Assembly (NCBI GenBank): GCA_027391075.1
Contig: DAHYHI010000005.1
Span: 73,421 to 137,420 of the forward strand
DNA: 64,000 bases
Source: JAJZAM01 sp027391075
Lineage (GTDB): Bacteria; Actinomycetota; Acidimicrobiia; Acidimicrobiales; Palsa-688
Reading direction: 5' to 3'
Part shown: positions 27,954 through 37,107 of the stretch, in pieces
Layout of the letters: each line of letters begins with the position of its first letter
Numbering within the stretch: the stretch's first letter is position 1
Notes under the pieces: model-generated
Databases searched by the model: none
What the model saw: the letters and a program-made list of their open reading frames with translations, nothing else
What the model was told of the DNA's origin: nothing
Program-made: the position numbers and the translations under genes

Positions 27954-28967
27954 ATGGCTGAGACTGCCGCAGAGGCCCTCGGGAACCTAGACCTCTTCAG
28001 CGACGTGTCCAGCTGCGACTTGGCTACCCTGGCGAAGCTTGTGGGGTTGCAGGCGGTCGGCGCCGGAGTGGACATTGGCGTACAGGGTGAAGTCGGAAGC
28101 AGGTTCTGGATTCTCCTCGACGGGGAGGTCGAAGTAACCACTGCAACGGCGTCGACTAAAAGGAGGCTGGCTGTCGCTCGTCGCGGAGCGATCCTCGGCG
28201 AGCTCGCCGTCCTTAGATCCGTACCGCGAAACGCTACTCTGCGCACGCTTTGCGCCTGCCGGGTAGCCTCGGGTGGCCCCGACGCGTTGGAGTTCCTGCT
28301 AGGTATCGAAGCGGTCCGTGAGCGCATACAGGACATAGCCGCAAGGCGTCTGGCCCAGGACTGCAAGCCGATACCGGTAGCGCTGAAGGACGGCTCGGGC
28401 ATATTTTTGCGCCCGTTGCTTCCAAGTGACCGAACTGCACTCGTGCAAGCCGTGCGAAAGCTCTCCGCGGAGTCGCTAAGACGACGCTTCTTCAGTTCGG
28501 CGCAACCCTCCCAAAAGCTGCTCGACTATCTGGTCGACATCGACTTCGTGGACCACTTCGCCTGGGTCGCAATCGACGCAGGCGATGGGAGCGGCCTGGC
28601 AACCGCCCGCTATGTGCGTACCGACAACCCCTCGACAGCAGAGGTGGCCTTCGCGACGACCGACCACAACCAAGGCCGTGGCATAGGAACTGTGCTGCTC
28701 GGAGCGCTCGGGGTCGCAGCGCAGCAAGCAGGCGTCGAGCATCTTATAGCGCACGTGCTCGAGGAAAACGCTGCCATGAGGGCAGTGTTCGCCAAGGCCT
28801 CGGGAACTGCCAAACGCGACGAACCAGGAGTCCTGGCAGTAACCCTGGACCCTGCAGACGCGTCGGAGTTGATTGCGCCGCCGCTGCGCGCGACCATCAT
28901 CTCTGCAGTCCGAGATATCGTCACGGCTGCCTCAGTCGCACTGGTAGGACACACCGCAAGCCGCTAG
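27954..28967 (+). CDS. Cyclic-nucleotide-regulated GNAT protein acetyltransferase (Pat-like)
   Basis: A 337-residue protein with an N-terminal cyclic-nucleotide-binding domain (about 10-125) and a C-terminal GNAT acetyltransferase domain (about 145-320). The phosphate-binding cassette GAILGELAVLRSVPRNAT keeps the Glu and Arg that bind cAMP. The acetyl-CoA loop is NQGRGIG, preceded by the Glu in TAEVAFATT that is catalytic in Pat. This is the architecture of mycobacterial Pat (MSMEG_5458, Rv0998), which acetylates lysines of acyl-CoA synthetases when cAMP binds. The window is rich in acyl-CoA enzymes that could be in its physiological context. It may be co-transcribed with the protease upstream. 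Confidence 0.85.
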   Translation: MAETAAEALGNLDLFSDVSSCDLATLAKLVGLQAVGAGVDIGVQGEVGSRFWILLDGEVEVTTATASTKRRLAVARRGAILGELAVLRSVPRNATLRTLCACRVASGGPDALEFLLGIEAVRERIQDIAARRLAQDCKPIPVALKDGSGIFLRPLLPSDRTALVQAVRKLSAESLRRRFFSSAQPSQKLLDYLVDIDFVDHFAWVAIDAGDGSGLATARYVRTDNPSTAEVAFATTDHNQGRGIGTVLLGALGVAAQQAGVEHLIAHVLEENAAMRAVFAKASGTAKRDEPGVLAVTLDPADASELIAPPLRATIISAVRDIVTAASVALVGHTASR

Positions 28968-28984
28968 AGCCACCCGATCGCAGA

Positions 28985-30046
28985 TCAGCCCTCCGGGAGC
29001 CAGCCGTCCGCAACCCCCCAGGCGATAGCAGTCGACGTGCCAATATGCTCTGCGCTCAACCCGAGCCACGCCGCCCGGCCCCGTCCAACCCGCCTTGGAA
29101 GGCTTACAGTGCCGCCCGCTCCCGGTATCAGACCCATAGAGATCTCCGGCAGCCACATCGTGACCTCGCCGTCGGCAACGACGCTCGAAGCGAAGGCCGC
29201 CAACTCCACGCCCGAACCAACACAGTAGCCGTGCACTACGGCACGGGTCCGCGGCGACGCTGCCGCTAGTAGACGAGCCGGGCTGCGGCGGGTGCGAATG
29301 AGGTTGGCGGTCGCAGGATCCCGGCACGAGCCGAACTCCGAGAGATCACCGCCGCTGCAAAACGACTCTCCTCTACCTCGAAGCTGAAGTGGGGTGGACG
29401 GATCGACGGCGACCACGCTCAGCACCTCGCAAAGGGCGTCGCGCATCGCAGCGTTGTATGCGTTGTGAACCGTGGGCCGGTTCAGCTCGACGATCAGCGT
29501 GCCGTCGTAGCTGGTCGCCACGACAGGTGGCTCGCTGCTGAGGCCGGATAGAACAGGAGTTGGCGGCCTGGCTGGCCGACGCCGGAGCCATTCGGCGTGT
29601 TCAGCTCCAGCTTGGAGAGTCGAGTAGGCCAACGACTCGAATGCAAGGCCTTGGTCTAGCGAAAGGCCGGTTGAACAGCGCAGCAGCTGGATGAACGTTG
29701 CGGCTGCGACCGGCGTTTTGACGACAGTCGCAGCTACCTGGTCTATCGCCGATTCGAAGCGCTCGACGCAAACCCAGGGAGCTGGCGGGGATGTTCCCCC
29801 GCCAGTCAGCGCCACGTCGTACATGCCGGTACCCCCCCGAAATCCGACTCCGTCGCCGACGACTATCACGATCAGCGGAAACTGTGGCGGTAGGCCTCTC
29901 GAAGCTCCGAGTGTGGATTGGTCGTCTTCGACGACTACTAGGGGTAGAGGTTCGAGGAGCTCCTCTGGTGGGTCGATCCCGCGCTCGAAAGCCCATACGA
30001 GGCGAACGAGCTCTCCCGCAGATAGGGTATTTACCGTCGGCGGCAT
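28985..30046 (-). CDS. Two-module crotonase family protein
   Basis: A 353-residue protein. The C-terminal part (about 180-353) is a crotonase domain with RGESFCSGGDL, GYCVGSGVELAAF and PEISMGLIPGAGG; both catalytic-type Glu residues are present. The N-terminal part (about 1-165) is degenerate but contains GLAFESLAYSTLQAGAEHAEWLRRR, which looks like the C-terminal end of another crotonase. So this is probably a duplicated or fused crotonase with a worn first unit. It ends 17 bp from the convergent acetyltransferase gene. Confidence 0.78.
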   Translation of the reverse strand: MPPTVNTLSAGELVRLVWAFERGIDPPEELLEPLPLVVVEDDQSTLGASRGLPPQFPLIVIVVGDGVGFRGGTGMYDVALTGGGTSPPAPWVCVERFESAIDQVAATVVKTPVAAATFIQLLRCSTGLSLDQGLAFESLAYSTLQAGAEHAEWLRRRPARPPTPVLSGLSSEPPVVATSYDGTLIVELNRPTVHNAYNAAMRDALCEVLSVVAVDPSTPLQLRGRGESFCSGGDLSEFGSCRDPATANLIRTRRSPARLLAAASPRTRAVVHGYCVGSGVELAAFASSVVADGEVTMWLPEISMGLIPGAGGTVSLPRRVGRGRAAWLGLSAEHIGTSTAIAWGVADGWLPEG

Positions 30047-30053
30047 CGCCTGG

Positions 30054-31460
30054 TCAGGCCAGCACCCGAGCTCCCCCGGGGTGGGAGCCGAACCATTCTT
30101 CGATTTCCGAAAGCGGCCTCGCCGGGGAGATGACGTACCCCTGCAGGAGGTCGCAGCCTAGAGCTCTCAAAGCATCCCACGTGTCGACACGTTCAACTCC
30201 TTCGGCCACAACCCGATGGCCGAGGCTGCGGCCAAGGTCCAAGATCGCCTTGACGAGCGCAACCTCAGATCCGCCTGCGGTGACTTGGGACACGAAACTG
30301 CGATCGAGCTTTATGGTGTCGACAGGAAGGTCACCCAGGCGCGCCAGGGAGGAGAAACCAGTGCCGAAGTCGTCGATCGCCACGTGTACTCCCCTCTTCG
30401 CAAGCTCGCCGAGGGTAGAGCCAGCCGACTCCGAGTCTGCGAGCAAAGCGGTCTCGGTGACCTCGAGGGACAGGCGACCTGCTGGCACCGCATGGGATTC
30501 CAAGGCTGGAAGGATCGCCGTCATGACGTCCGAGTCGTAGAGCAGGCCCGGGGATAGGTTGACAGCTACGGTCAGGTCGTAGCCGCGGCTTCGCAAACGC
30601 TCCAAGTCCTTCAAAGCCTTCTGAAGAACCCAGGATGTCAGACCTGCGATGGTCCCGTCCTCTTCGGCTACGGGAATGAACTCGGCAGGCGGCACCGCTC
30701 CTCTTTCTGCGTCCAACCACCGAGTCAGGGCTTCTATGCCTGTTACGTGGCCGTCGCTCATGCGGGCTACGGGCTGATACCAGACCTCTAGGAGGCCTTC
30801 CTCGATGGCGTAGCGAAGGTCCGAAGCCAGGGTTAGCCGTCGCTTGGAGCCCGCCAGCAAAGCCTCGGAGTACCGCTGCATCCGCTGGCGGGTGCCTCTC
30901 GCCATCCCACGCGCAACTTCGGCCTTGCTCAAAGCGTCAAGGGGACTGCTGACAGTATCGACAGTCTCGGCTATACCTGCGCTAGCCGACAGTCGCAGGT
31001 CGAGTGCAGGGAGCCTGAGAGGCTCGTCGATGAGAGCCAGCGCTCGTCGAGCGAGCGCTTCCCCCGACTGGTACGAGCGGCCTTGATCAGCGACCATCGC
31101 GAACTCGTCCCCGCCGATTCGGGCCACCCGGGCGCTAGCGCCGGCGCTTATCTCAATCCTCCTGGCCACCTCTAGGAGTATCTGGTCACCCACTGCGGTT
31201 CCGAGCGCAGCGTTCAGCTCCTTGAAACCGTCGATGTCGATAGCGACGAGCGTGAGCGGCTGCTCAGAGGTCGCCTTGGAAGCCGCATCGGCGATCCACG
31301 TCGCGAACAGTGAGCGGTTCGCAAGTCCCGTCAGCGAGTCGTAGCGCAACCCCTCGGAGCGTGCCTCGGCGGGGTCGTCGACCCTCAGCTGGTGTCGTAC
31401 AGGCAGCGCGCTAGCTCTTGGATCTCGGTCGGCTTGGTCTGTTTGCTCTCCGAGCTTCAT
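30054..31460 (-). CDS. GGDEF-EAL protein (cyclic-di-GMP synthesis/turnover)
   Basis: A 468-residue soluble protein. The GGDEF domain (about 35-205) has an intact RIGGDEFAM signature; the EAL domain (about 215-460) keeps EALTRW, the metal motif AIDDFGTGFSS, KLDRSF and EGVE, so both activities are possible. There is no membrane segment or recognisable sensor; a short N-terminal tail precedes the GGDEF domain. ATG 31460 overlaps the stop of the response regulator (ATGA), which makes translational coupling likely; a GTG at 31478 is an alternative. Input probably comes through the two-component pair upstream. Confidence 0.9.
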   Translation of the reverse strand: MKLGEQTDQADRDPRASALPVRHQLRVDDPAEARSEGLRYDSLTGLANRSLFATWIADAASKATSEQPLTLVAIDIDGFKELNAALGTAVGDQILLEVARRIEISAGASARVARIGGDEFAMVADQGRSYQSGEALARRALALIDEPLRLPALDLRLSASAGIAETVDTVSSPLDALSKAEVARGMARGTRQRMQRYSEALLAGSKRRLTLASDLRYAIEEGLLEVWYQPVARMSDGHVTGIEALTRWLDAERGAVPPAEFIPVAEEDGTIAGLTSWVLQKALKDLERLRSRGYDLTVAVNLSPGLLYDSDVMTAILPALESHAVPAGRLSLEVTETALLADSESAGSTLGELAKRGVHVAIDDFGTGFSSLARLGDLPVDTIKLDRSFVSQVTAGGSEVALVKAILDLGRSLGHRVVAEGVERVDTWDALRALGCDLLQGYVISPARPLSEIEEWFGSHPGGARVLA

Positions 31461-32269
31461 GAAGACGGAGCAGTCCACTTAGCTCCGTCCTCTGCCGGCG
31501 CGTTGCCCCCAGGACCGGAGGCAACGTCACCCCCGAGACCCTGCTCGCGAGGCGGGACCTTGGAGGTCTGGTCAAGGCCGAACTTGTAGCCCACTCCCCG
31601 AACTGTGAGTATCTTGGTCGGCTTGGAGGGGTCGGCTTCGACCTTCGCCCTCAGCCTCTTCACGTGAACATCGAGCGTCTTGGTGTCCCCGACGTAATCC
31701 CGTCCCCAGACCTCGTCGATGATCGAGTCACGCGTCACGACCCTTCCAGCGCTCGCCATGAGCTTCTCCAGCAGCTCGAATTCTTTTAGCGGAAGTGACA
31801 CCTTCCGCCCGTCCAGGTACACCTCGTGGCGGCTTCGGTCGAGTTCCAGGTTGTCGATGACGATCCTCTCCTCGCTTGAGGATCCCTCTGATGCGCTCCC
31901 GGAGCGGCGCATCACTGCTCTCATCCGGGCGATTAGCTCGCTCAGCCGGAACGGCTTCGTCACGTAGTCGTCGGCGCCCACCTCCAGACCGACCACGGTG
32001 TCGGTCTCGCTGCTTTTCGCGGTGACCATGATTATCGGCACACGGCTCCTCTCCCTTATGTGCCGGCAGACGTCCAGCCCTGACCGCTTGGGAAGCCAGA
32101 GGTCGAGCAGGACGATGTCGGGGTTAGTGGACTCGAAAAGGTCGATCCCTTCCGAGCCGTCCCTGGCGACCGTCACGTCGAATCCCTCCCTGCCCAAGCC
32201 GACGCTGAGAGCCTGGATAAAGGACTCCTCGTCCTCGACCACCAGGACCGACACCGAAGGCGACGTCAT
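31457..32269 (-). CDS. OmpR/PhoB-family response regulator (RegX3-like)
   Basis: A 270-residue regulator. Receiver domain (about 1-125): acidic pocket VEDEES, phospho-acceptor Asp in VLLDLWLPK, Thr in MVTAKS and Lys in VTKPF. The winged-helix DNA-binding domain (about 140-235) ends LTVRGVGYKF. A Gly/Pro-rich tail of about 35 residues follows. In mycobacteria RegX3 answers phosphate limitation. ATGA overlap with the kinase gene upstream and with the GGDEF-EAL gene downstream. A phoU gene is at 49 kb. Confidence 0.93.
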   Translation of the reverse strand: MTSPSVSVLVVEDEESFIQALSVGLGREGFDVTVARDGSEGIDLFESTNPDIVLLDLWLPKRSGLDVCRHIRERSRVPIIMVTAKSSETDTVVGLEVGADDYVTKPFRLSELIARMRAVMRRSGSASEGSSSEERIVIDNLELDRSRHEVYLDGRKVSLPLKEFELLEKLMASAGRVVTRDSIIDEVWGRDYVGDTKTLDVHVKRLRAKVEADPSKPTKILTVRGVGYKFGLDQTSKVPPREQGLGGDVASGPGGNAPAEDGAKWTAPSS

Positions 32270-33294
32270 ACAGGAAGGCCGGCGGCAGCGTCTGGTAGTA
32301 CGAGAGTGAAAGTAGACCCCTCGCCTTCGACAGAACGAACTTTCACTCTCCCACCGTGGTTGGTCGCCACGTGGCGAACTATCGCTAAGCCGAGACCTGT
32401 GCCTCCGGTCGACCGGGATCGGGCTCGGTCGACTCTGTAGAAGCGCTCGAAGATTCTGCCCAGGTCCCTGGAAGGTATGCCTATGCCGTGGTCGGACACG
32501 GAGATCTCCACACCACGATGGGTTCTGCGGGCCTCGACATGCACCGTCCCACCAGCCTCCGAATATTTGATGGCGTTGTCCACGAGGTTCGATATGGCTG
32601 AGCGAAGGTCCCGACGACTCCCCCTCACCCGGAGGCCCACGTCAACGGCGGCCGGTGACATGACGACGTTCAGGCTCTCAGCCGCTTCGAGGAGCGGGGC
32701 CACGGCTTCGTCGATCAGGGAGGCCACGTCTACGTCATTGTCGGCAAAGCTCTCGTTGGCCTCGATTCGCGAAAGGTCGAGCAGGTCGTCGATTGTCCGG
32801 CTGAGCCTGTCAGCCTCAGCTCCGAGCCTTCCCACGAGACGGGAGACTACTTCGGGGTCTGCTTCACCCTCGATGGTCTCCGCCAAGAGAGCTATCGCTC
32901 CGGTAGGAGTCTTTAGCTCGTGACTTACGTTGGCGACAAAGTCCCTCCGGACGGCTTCCAGGCGGAGCCTGTCGGAGATGTCCTCGATGACCGCCACGGC
33001 CCCCTCGGGCGGTGAAGCCACCGGAAAGGCCCGCACTGCCAGCGTTCGTCTCGACGGCGACAGAAGCTCCACGCGCCTATAAGGCTCAGCACCTCCCAAG
33101 GCGTCAGCGACAAGCTCGTCCACAGCCTGCACCAGCAGGGCGTCCGATGGTCGCGACGAGAGCACCTTGTGAGCAGAGGCGTTCTCGAAGATGACGGCGC
33201 CGGAGGAGTCGCAGATCACCACCGCCTCGGGCACTCCGTCCAGGGCGGCACTGAGAAGCACGGAACCTTGGGTGACATCAACACTATCTGTCAA
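32266..33294 (-). CDS. Sensor histidine kinase (SenX3-like, apparently without membrane segments)
   Basis: A 342-residue kinase: PAS domain (about 10-105), HisKA with the phospho-His in FVANVSHELKTPTGA, and HATPase_c with NLVDNAIKYS, DHGIGIP and GGTGLGLAIV. Unlike SenX3, which has two N-terminal membrane helices, this protein begins directly at the PAS domain, so it looks cytoplasmic. The start (TTG at 33294) is the most upstream in-frame start; there is no room for membrane helices before the divergent ABC gene at 33320. First gene of the three-gene signalling operon. Confidence 0.9.
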   Translation of the reverse strand: MTDSVDVTQGSVLLSAALDGVPEAVVICDSSGAVIFENASAHKVLSSRPSDALLVQAVDELVADALGGAEPYRRVELLSPSRRTLAVRAFPVASPPEGAVAVIEDISDRLRLEAVRRDFVANVSHELKTPTGAIALLAETIEGEADPEVVSRLVGRLGAEADRLSRTIDDLLDLSRIEANESFADNDVDVASLIDEAVAPLLEAAESLNVVMSPAAVDVGLRVRGSRRDLRSAISNLVDNAIKYSEAGGTVHVEARRTHRGVEISVSDHGIGIPSRDLGRIFERFYRVDRARSRSTGGTGLGLAIVRHVATNHGGRVKVRSVEGEGSTFTLVLPDAAAGLPV

Positions 33295-33319
33295 AGTTCG
33301 CCTAGCCTAAGTTTTCGCC

Positions 33320-34321
33320 ATGCAACACGACCGGAACGATAACAGGGCTGGCCAGGTCGCGGTAGCACAAGCGGGTAACGCCATGATCCGCACCGTAGGG
33401 TTAACCAAGACGTACTCCGGAACCGACTTCAAGGCCGTGGACGGCCTCGACCTCGAGGTCATGCGAGGTGAGATCTTCGGCCTGTTGGGACCGAACGGCG
33501 CGGGTAAGACCACTACAGCGGGGATGCTGACGACCAGGGTGATACCAAGCGCCGGCGAAGCCTACGTCGGTGGGATAGACGTGGTTCGCCACCCCGCCCT
33601 CGCCAAGCAGCTCATAGGGGTCGTCTCCCAGCAAAACACCCTCGACCGTCAGCTCAACGTCTGGGAGAACTTGTACTTCCACGGACGCCTTTTCGGAATG
33701 GCAGCCAAACAGAGCAGGTCCGAAGCCGACCGGCTATTGGAACAGTTCCATCTGTCGAAGTGGGCGAAGGCGTCTGTCTACGCGCTCTCGGGAGGCATGG
33801 CGCAGCGGCTCATGGTGGCCCGAGCGATGCTTCACCGCCCAGCAGTGCTCTTTCTCGACGAGCCGACCGCTGGCCTGGACCCTCAGAGCCGCCTAGCCCT
33901 GTGGGAGGTACTGAGCGACTTGAACACAGCCGGGCAGACCATCCTGCTTACAACTCACTACATGGAAGAAGCCGACCAGCTCTGCGCTCGGGTTGCCATC
34001 ATGGACCACGGCCGGATCCTTGCGCTCGACACTCCGGCTGCTCTAAAAGCCTCGGTTGGGGTGGACACTGTCGTCAGGGTGAAGATCGACGGCTCCCCAG
34101 GAGCCCTCATCGAAGAGCTGGGAGCCCAGCTCGGAACCGCTACGAAGATCAGGTCGATGGAGGCCGGCTTGGAGTTGCAGGTGAGGGACAGGACGGGTCT
34201 GCTGCCGAAGTTGGTAACCGCAGCAGAACACGTCGGCACCTCGATCCTCGACATCTCGGTGTCCGAGCCGACGCTAGAAACAGTGTTCATAGACCTGACG
34301 GGCAAGGAGCTGAGAGACTAA
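33320..34321 (+). CDS. ABC transporter ATP-binding protein (DrrA/daunorubicin-resistance type)
   Basis: A 333-residue ABC ATPase. Walker A GPNGAGKTT, signature LSGGMAQR, Walker B VLFLDEPTAGLD, H-loop TTHYMEEAD, followed by the DUF4162-like C-terminal region of DrrA-type ATPases. It drives an ABC-2 exporter. The start is ATG 33320; ATG 33383, right before the first beta strand, is an alternative. The stop overlaps the permease start (TAATG). Only 25 bp separate it from the divergent histidine kinase gene. Confidence 0.92.
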   Translation: MQHDRNDNRAGQVAVAQAGNAMIRTVGLTKTYSGTDFKAVDGLDLEVMRGEIFGLLGPNGAGKTTTAGMLTTRVIPSAGEAYVGGIDVVRHPALAKQLIGVVSQQNTLDRQLNVWENLYFHGRLFGMAAKQSRSEADRLLEQFHLSKWAKASVYALSGGMAQRLMVARAMLHRPAVLFLDEPTAGLDPQSRLALWEVLSDLNTAGQTILLTTHYMEEADQLCARVAIMDHGRILALDTPAALKASVGVDTVVRVKIDGSPGALIEELGAQLGTATKIRSMEAGLELQVRDRTGLLPKLVTAAEHVGTSILDISVSEPTLETVFIDLTGKELRD

Positions 34322-35205
34322 TGACAGCCGTCGAATTGCCGGGCAGCTCTCTAGACGCCTCGGTGACTATCGCGACCGAGGCGAAGCGAAGTGCCGCCCG
34401 CGCCAGCTGGGCCGCTCTGGGGGCGCTTCTGCTCAGGGATCTCACCGTACTACGCAAGCACCTCGCAGAGTTCGTGCTGCGCACGTTGATCCAGCCTTTT
34501 CTACTCGTCTTCGTCTTCCTCTTCGTGTTCCCGGAGATTGGCCAGTCGGTGGGTGGCGGATCGGGTTCGGCGTCGTTCGCTACTGTCCTGGTGCCCGGCG
34601 TGGTCGGCATATCGGTGATGTTCCAAGGCGTGCAGTCGGTGGCGCTGACGCTTGCGCAGGAGTTCGGCTTCACGAGGGAGATCGAGGACAGGGTTCAAGC
34701 TCCTTGCCCTGTGTGGCTCGTGGCGGTCGCGAAGATCCTGTCGGGAGTAGTGCAAGGGATACTCGCTGCGGTGATCGTCTTCCCGATCGCTGCTGTCGTG
34801 CACGCAGCCGGCGTGCACCCGGTCTTCGACATCAAATGGGCAGTGGCACTCACCTTGATCCCGCTAACCTGCGTTGCCTTCAGCTCGTTGGGGCTTGTTC
34901 TCGGTTGCGTTTTCGAACCTCGCAACATCGGGCTGATGTTCGGTTTCATCGTGCTGCCAATCACGTTCCTCGGAGGCACGTACTACCCGTGGACCCGCTT
35001 GGCGTCGGTCAAGGTTGGAGGGTTCAAGTGGCTTCAGACGCTCGTGTTGATCAACCCGCTCATATACGTAAATGAGGGAATGCGAGCAGCATTCACTGCA
35101 GTGCCCCACATGCACCTCTACGTCGTCTACCCGGTCCTGGTAGGATTTTCTGTTGTGTTCGTAGCGCTCGGGATCCGCTCGTTTAACAAGCGCGTCCTCA
35201 GCTGA
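34321..35205 (+). CDS. ABC-2 type transporter permease
   Basis: A 294-residue membrane protein with six predicted helices, beginning near TLIQPFLLVFVFLFVFPEIG and ending near VVYPVLVGFSVVFVALGIR. The ABC-2 signature region is GFIVLPITFLGGTYYPW. It forms the membrane part of the exporter with the ATPase just upstream (1-base overlap). Substrate unknown: lipids, glycans or drugs are all possible for this type. Confidence 0.92.
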   Translation: MTAVELPGSSLDASVTIATEAKRSAARASWAALGALLLRDLTVLRKHLAEFVLRTLIQPFLLVFVFLFVFPEIGQSVGGGSGSASFATVLVPGVVGISVMFQGVQSVALTLAQEFGFTREIEDRVQAPCPVWLVAVAKILSGVVQGILAAVIVFPIAAVVHAAGVHPVFDIKWAVALTLIPLTCVAFSSLGLVLGCVFEPRNIGLMFGFIVLPITFLGGTYYPWTRLASVKVGGFKWLQTLVLINPLIYVNEGMRAAFTAVPHMHLYVVYPVLVGFSVVFVALGIRSFNKRVLS

Positions 35206-35260
35206 AACTGCAACGAGCGTAGTGATGGCTAGCTGGCCCGCCGGCACTGCACTAACCCGT

Positions 35261-35276
35261 GGGGCGGTCGCGCCCC
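35261..35276 (+). terminator. Short GC hairpin after the ABC exporter
   Basis: GGGGCG and CGCCCC around a GTCG tetraloop, 55 bases after the permease stop. Plausible terminator, but only 6 bp. Confidence 0.35.
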
Positions 35277-35349
35277 GCCGCCGTCGGGAGGTAGATCGAT
35301 AGCGTCAGGAGCGCACAGCAAGCGATCGCGCCGGCGTCTGTCGCTCAAG

Positions 35350-36576
35350 GTGGCTCTAAGCACAGTTGGCCTCCTCCTGGCCGCTGCCTTGGTCGGCGCG
35401 GCCGTCGTGGTGGTCTTGGCTGATCGTGCTGCGATCGCCGCTCCTGTGGCAACGCCCCTCCCCATTAAATCCTCGGTGGTCCCAGGCAAGCCTCCACACA
35501 TCGCCCTGCCCGACCAGGGGGAAGCAGAGATCATGACTTCCGCCGGACAAGTCCTCGCCGCACAGAAAATCGACGTCCCTGTCCCCATAGCGAGCGTCAC
35601 TAAGATCATGACGGCTTACGTGGTGCTAAGCGACCATCCGCTGGCGGTCGGCGCCCAGGGACCACCTATCACTGTAAGTGCCTCCGAGGCGGCGACCCTG
35701 CCGGCGCGAATAGCCGAGGACCAGTCTCTTGTCGCTGTCACGGCTGGAGAGCAAATCTCTGAGCTGACCGCTTTGGAGGCACTGCTTATACCGTCAGCCG
35801 ACAATATGGCGGACATCTTGGCCGTGTTCGACGCCGGGTCCGAGAGCGCTTTCGTAGCGAAGATGAACGCTACGGCGAAATCTCTCGGGATGGACAACAC
35901 GTCCTACGCTGACGCCAGTGGATTCGACGCAGCATCCCGCTCGACTGCTTCGGACCTGCTCATCTTGGCACGCCGCGCGATGGCCGTACCCGTGTTCGCC
36001 GAGATAGTTGGAATGCCGAGCGTAACTCTTCCACTCGCCGGGACCGTCAGCAACTACAACAGCCTCGTAGGTAAGGACGGCTACACCGGGATCAAGACCG
36101 GTTCGACAGGAGCGGCAGGCGGGTGCCTCGTGTGGTCGGTGACGAGAACCGTCGACAGTACGCCTCTCACTCTCTACGGGGTGGTGCTCGGACAGCACCA
36201 GGGCCCTCTAGTCCAGTCGGCTCTCGACTCCGCGGCCGCTTTGACCACGGCTGCGTTCGCTGCGTTTACTCCGCGAACTGTTCTGGCTGCGGGAACCCCG
36301 GTGTACCGGGTGTCGTGGGCCGGCCAGATGGCTCTGTCGGTGACCACTCAAGCCCTCAAGAGCATCTACCCGCCGGGCAGCAAAGCTCACATCGTCATCG
36401 TGCCGGCAACGCCAGGATCGTTCGCGGTGAAATCCGGCCCGGTTGCTACGCTGAAGCTGACGACGCCCGTTGCACTGGCGGGAGCCGGTTCCACTGGGGT
36501 TGCTCTGACCTCCAAGTTCCGAAGTCCGAGCATGGCCTGGCGGGTCAAGCAGTTTCTCGGTCTCAACCGTTCCTAG
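35350..36576 (+). CDS. D-alanyl-D-alanine carboxypeptidase (peptidase S11)
   Basis: A 408-residue penicillin-binding protein that removes the terminal D-Ala from peptidoglycan stem peptides. SxxK is SVTK (in PIASVTKIMTAYV), SxN is SADN, and KTG is in GIKTGSTGAAGG. An N-terminal hydrophobic segment exports it. The GTG at 35350 lies at the start of that segment, but the in-frame codons before it encode a basic run (RSRRRLSLK) that would suit a signal peptide, with no ATG, GTG or TTG visible upstream, so the true start is uncertain. Overlaps the convergent gene by 4 bases. Confidence 0.9.
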   Translation: MALSTVGLLLAAALVGAAVVVVLADRAAIAAPVATPLPIKSSVVPGKPPHIALPDQGEAEIMTSAGQVLAAQKIDVPVPIASVTKIMTAYVVLSDHPLAVGAQGPPITVSASEAATLPARIAEDQSLVAVTAGEQISELTALEALLIPSADNMADILAVFDAGSESAFVAKMNATAKSLGMDNTSYADASGFDAASRSTASDLLILARRAMAVPVFAEIVGMPSVTLPLAGTVSNYNSLVGKDGYTGIKTGSTGAAGGCLVWSVTRTVDSTPLTLYGVVLGQHQGPLVQSALDSAAALTTAAFAAFTPRTVLAAGTPVYRVSWAGQMALSVTTQALKSIYPPGSKAHIVIVPATPGSFAVKSGPVATLKLTTPVALAGAGSTGVALTSKFRSPSMAWRVKQFLGLNRS

Positions 36577-37031
36577 TTAGTCGACGACGTCTTTCTCGCT
36601 TCTACAAAAGCTTTCAGGTCGCGAAGGGCGGTTCCCATGATGCGACCCTCGGCCCGTCGCTTCACGAATCCCGGCAGCGGGACCTTGAGGTCCACGACGA
36701 GGCGGTACTCGATTTCGGTTTCACCGGACTCGGTCGCCGTCAAGTGATAGGAGCCGTCCAACTGGCCAGTAAGGTCCCCGTCTACCTGCACCCACGACAA
36801 GCTCGACGGCGACCCCTCGTAGTCGTAGCGGAGAGAGTAAGAGGTGCTTCTCCCGAAGGCGGCAGCCCGGAACGTGACCACCGACGCTCGGCCGGCATCG
36901 TCAGTGCTGTCCACGTGGACCGACTTCACGTCTGCAGCCCACTCGCTGTAGCGGGCAAAGTCCGTTAGGACCTCGAAGCACTCGTCAGGAGATGCGTCTA
37001 TGAGCATCCGCTCGATTACCTGTTCCTGCAC
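36573..37031 (-). CDS. SRPBCC (START-like) family protein
   Basis: A 152-residue single-domain protein of the polyketide-cyclase/START fold: ERMLIDASPDECFEVLTDFARYSEW at the first strand and helix, the central beta sheet, and the long C-terminal helix GTALRDLKAFVEARK. Such proteins bind hydrophobic ligands in actinobacteria; the ligand is unknown. The start is GTG at 37031. Confidence 0.8.
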   Translation of the reverse strand: MQEQVIERMLIDASPDECFEVLTDFARYSEWAADVKSVHVDSTDDAGRASVVTFRAAAFGRSTSYSLRYDYEGSPSSLSWVQVDGDLTGQLDGSYHLTATESGETEIEYRLVVDLKVPLPGFVKRRAEGRIMGTALRDLKAFVEARKTSSTN

Positions 37032-37107
37032 TGCGGGTACCTCCTCGGCGCTTTAACCCAGAATGCACCGTAGTACCACTCGCGTGCCAAGCGTGGCCAG
37101 GCCTTTG

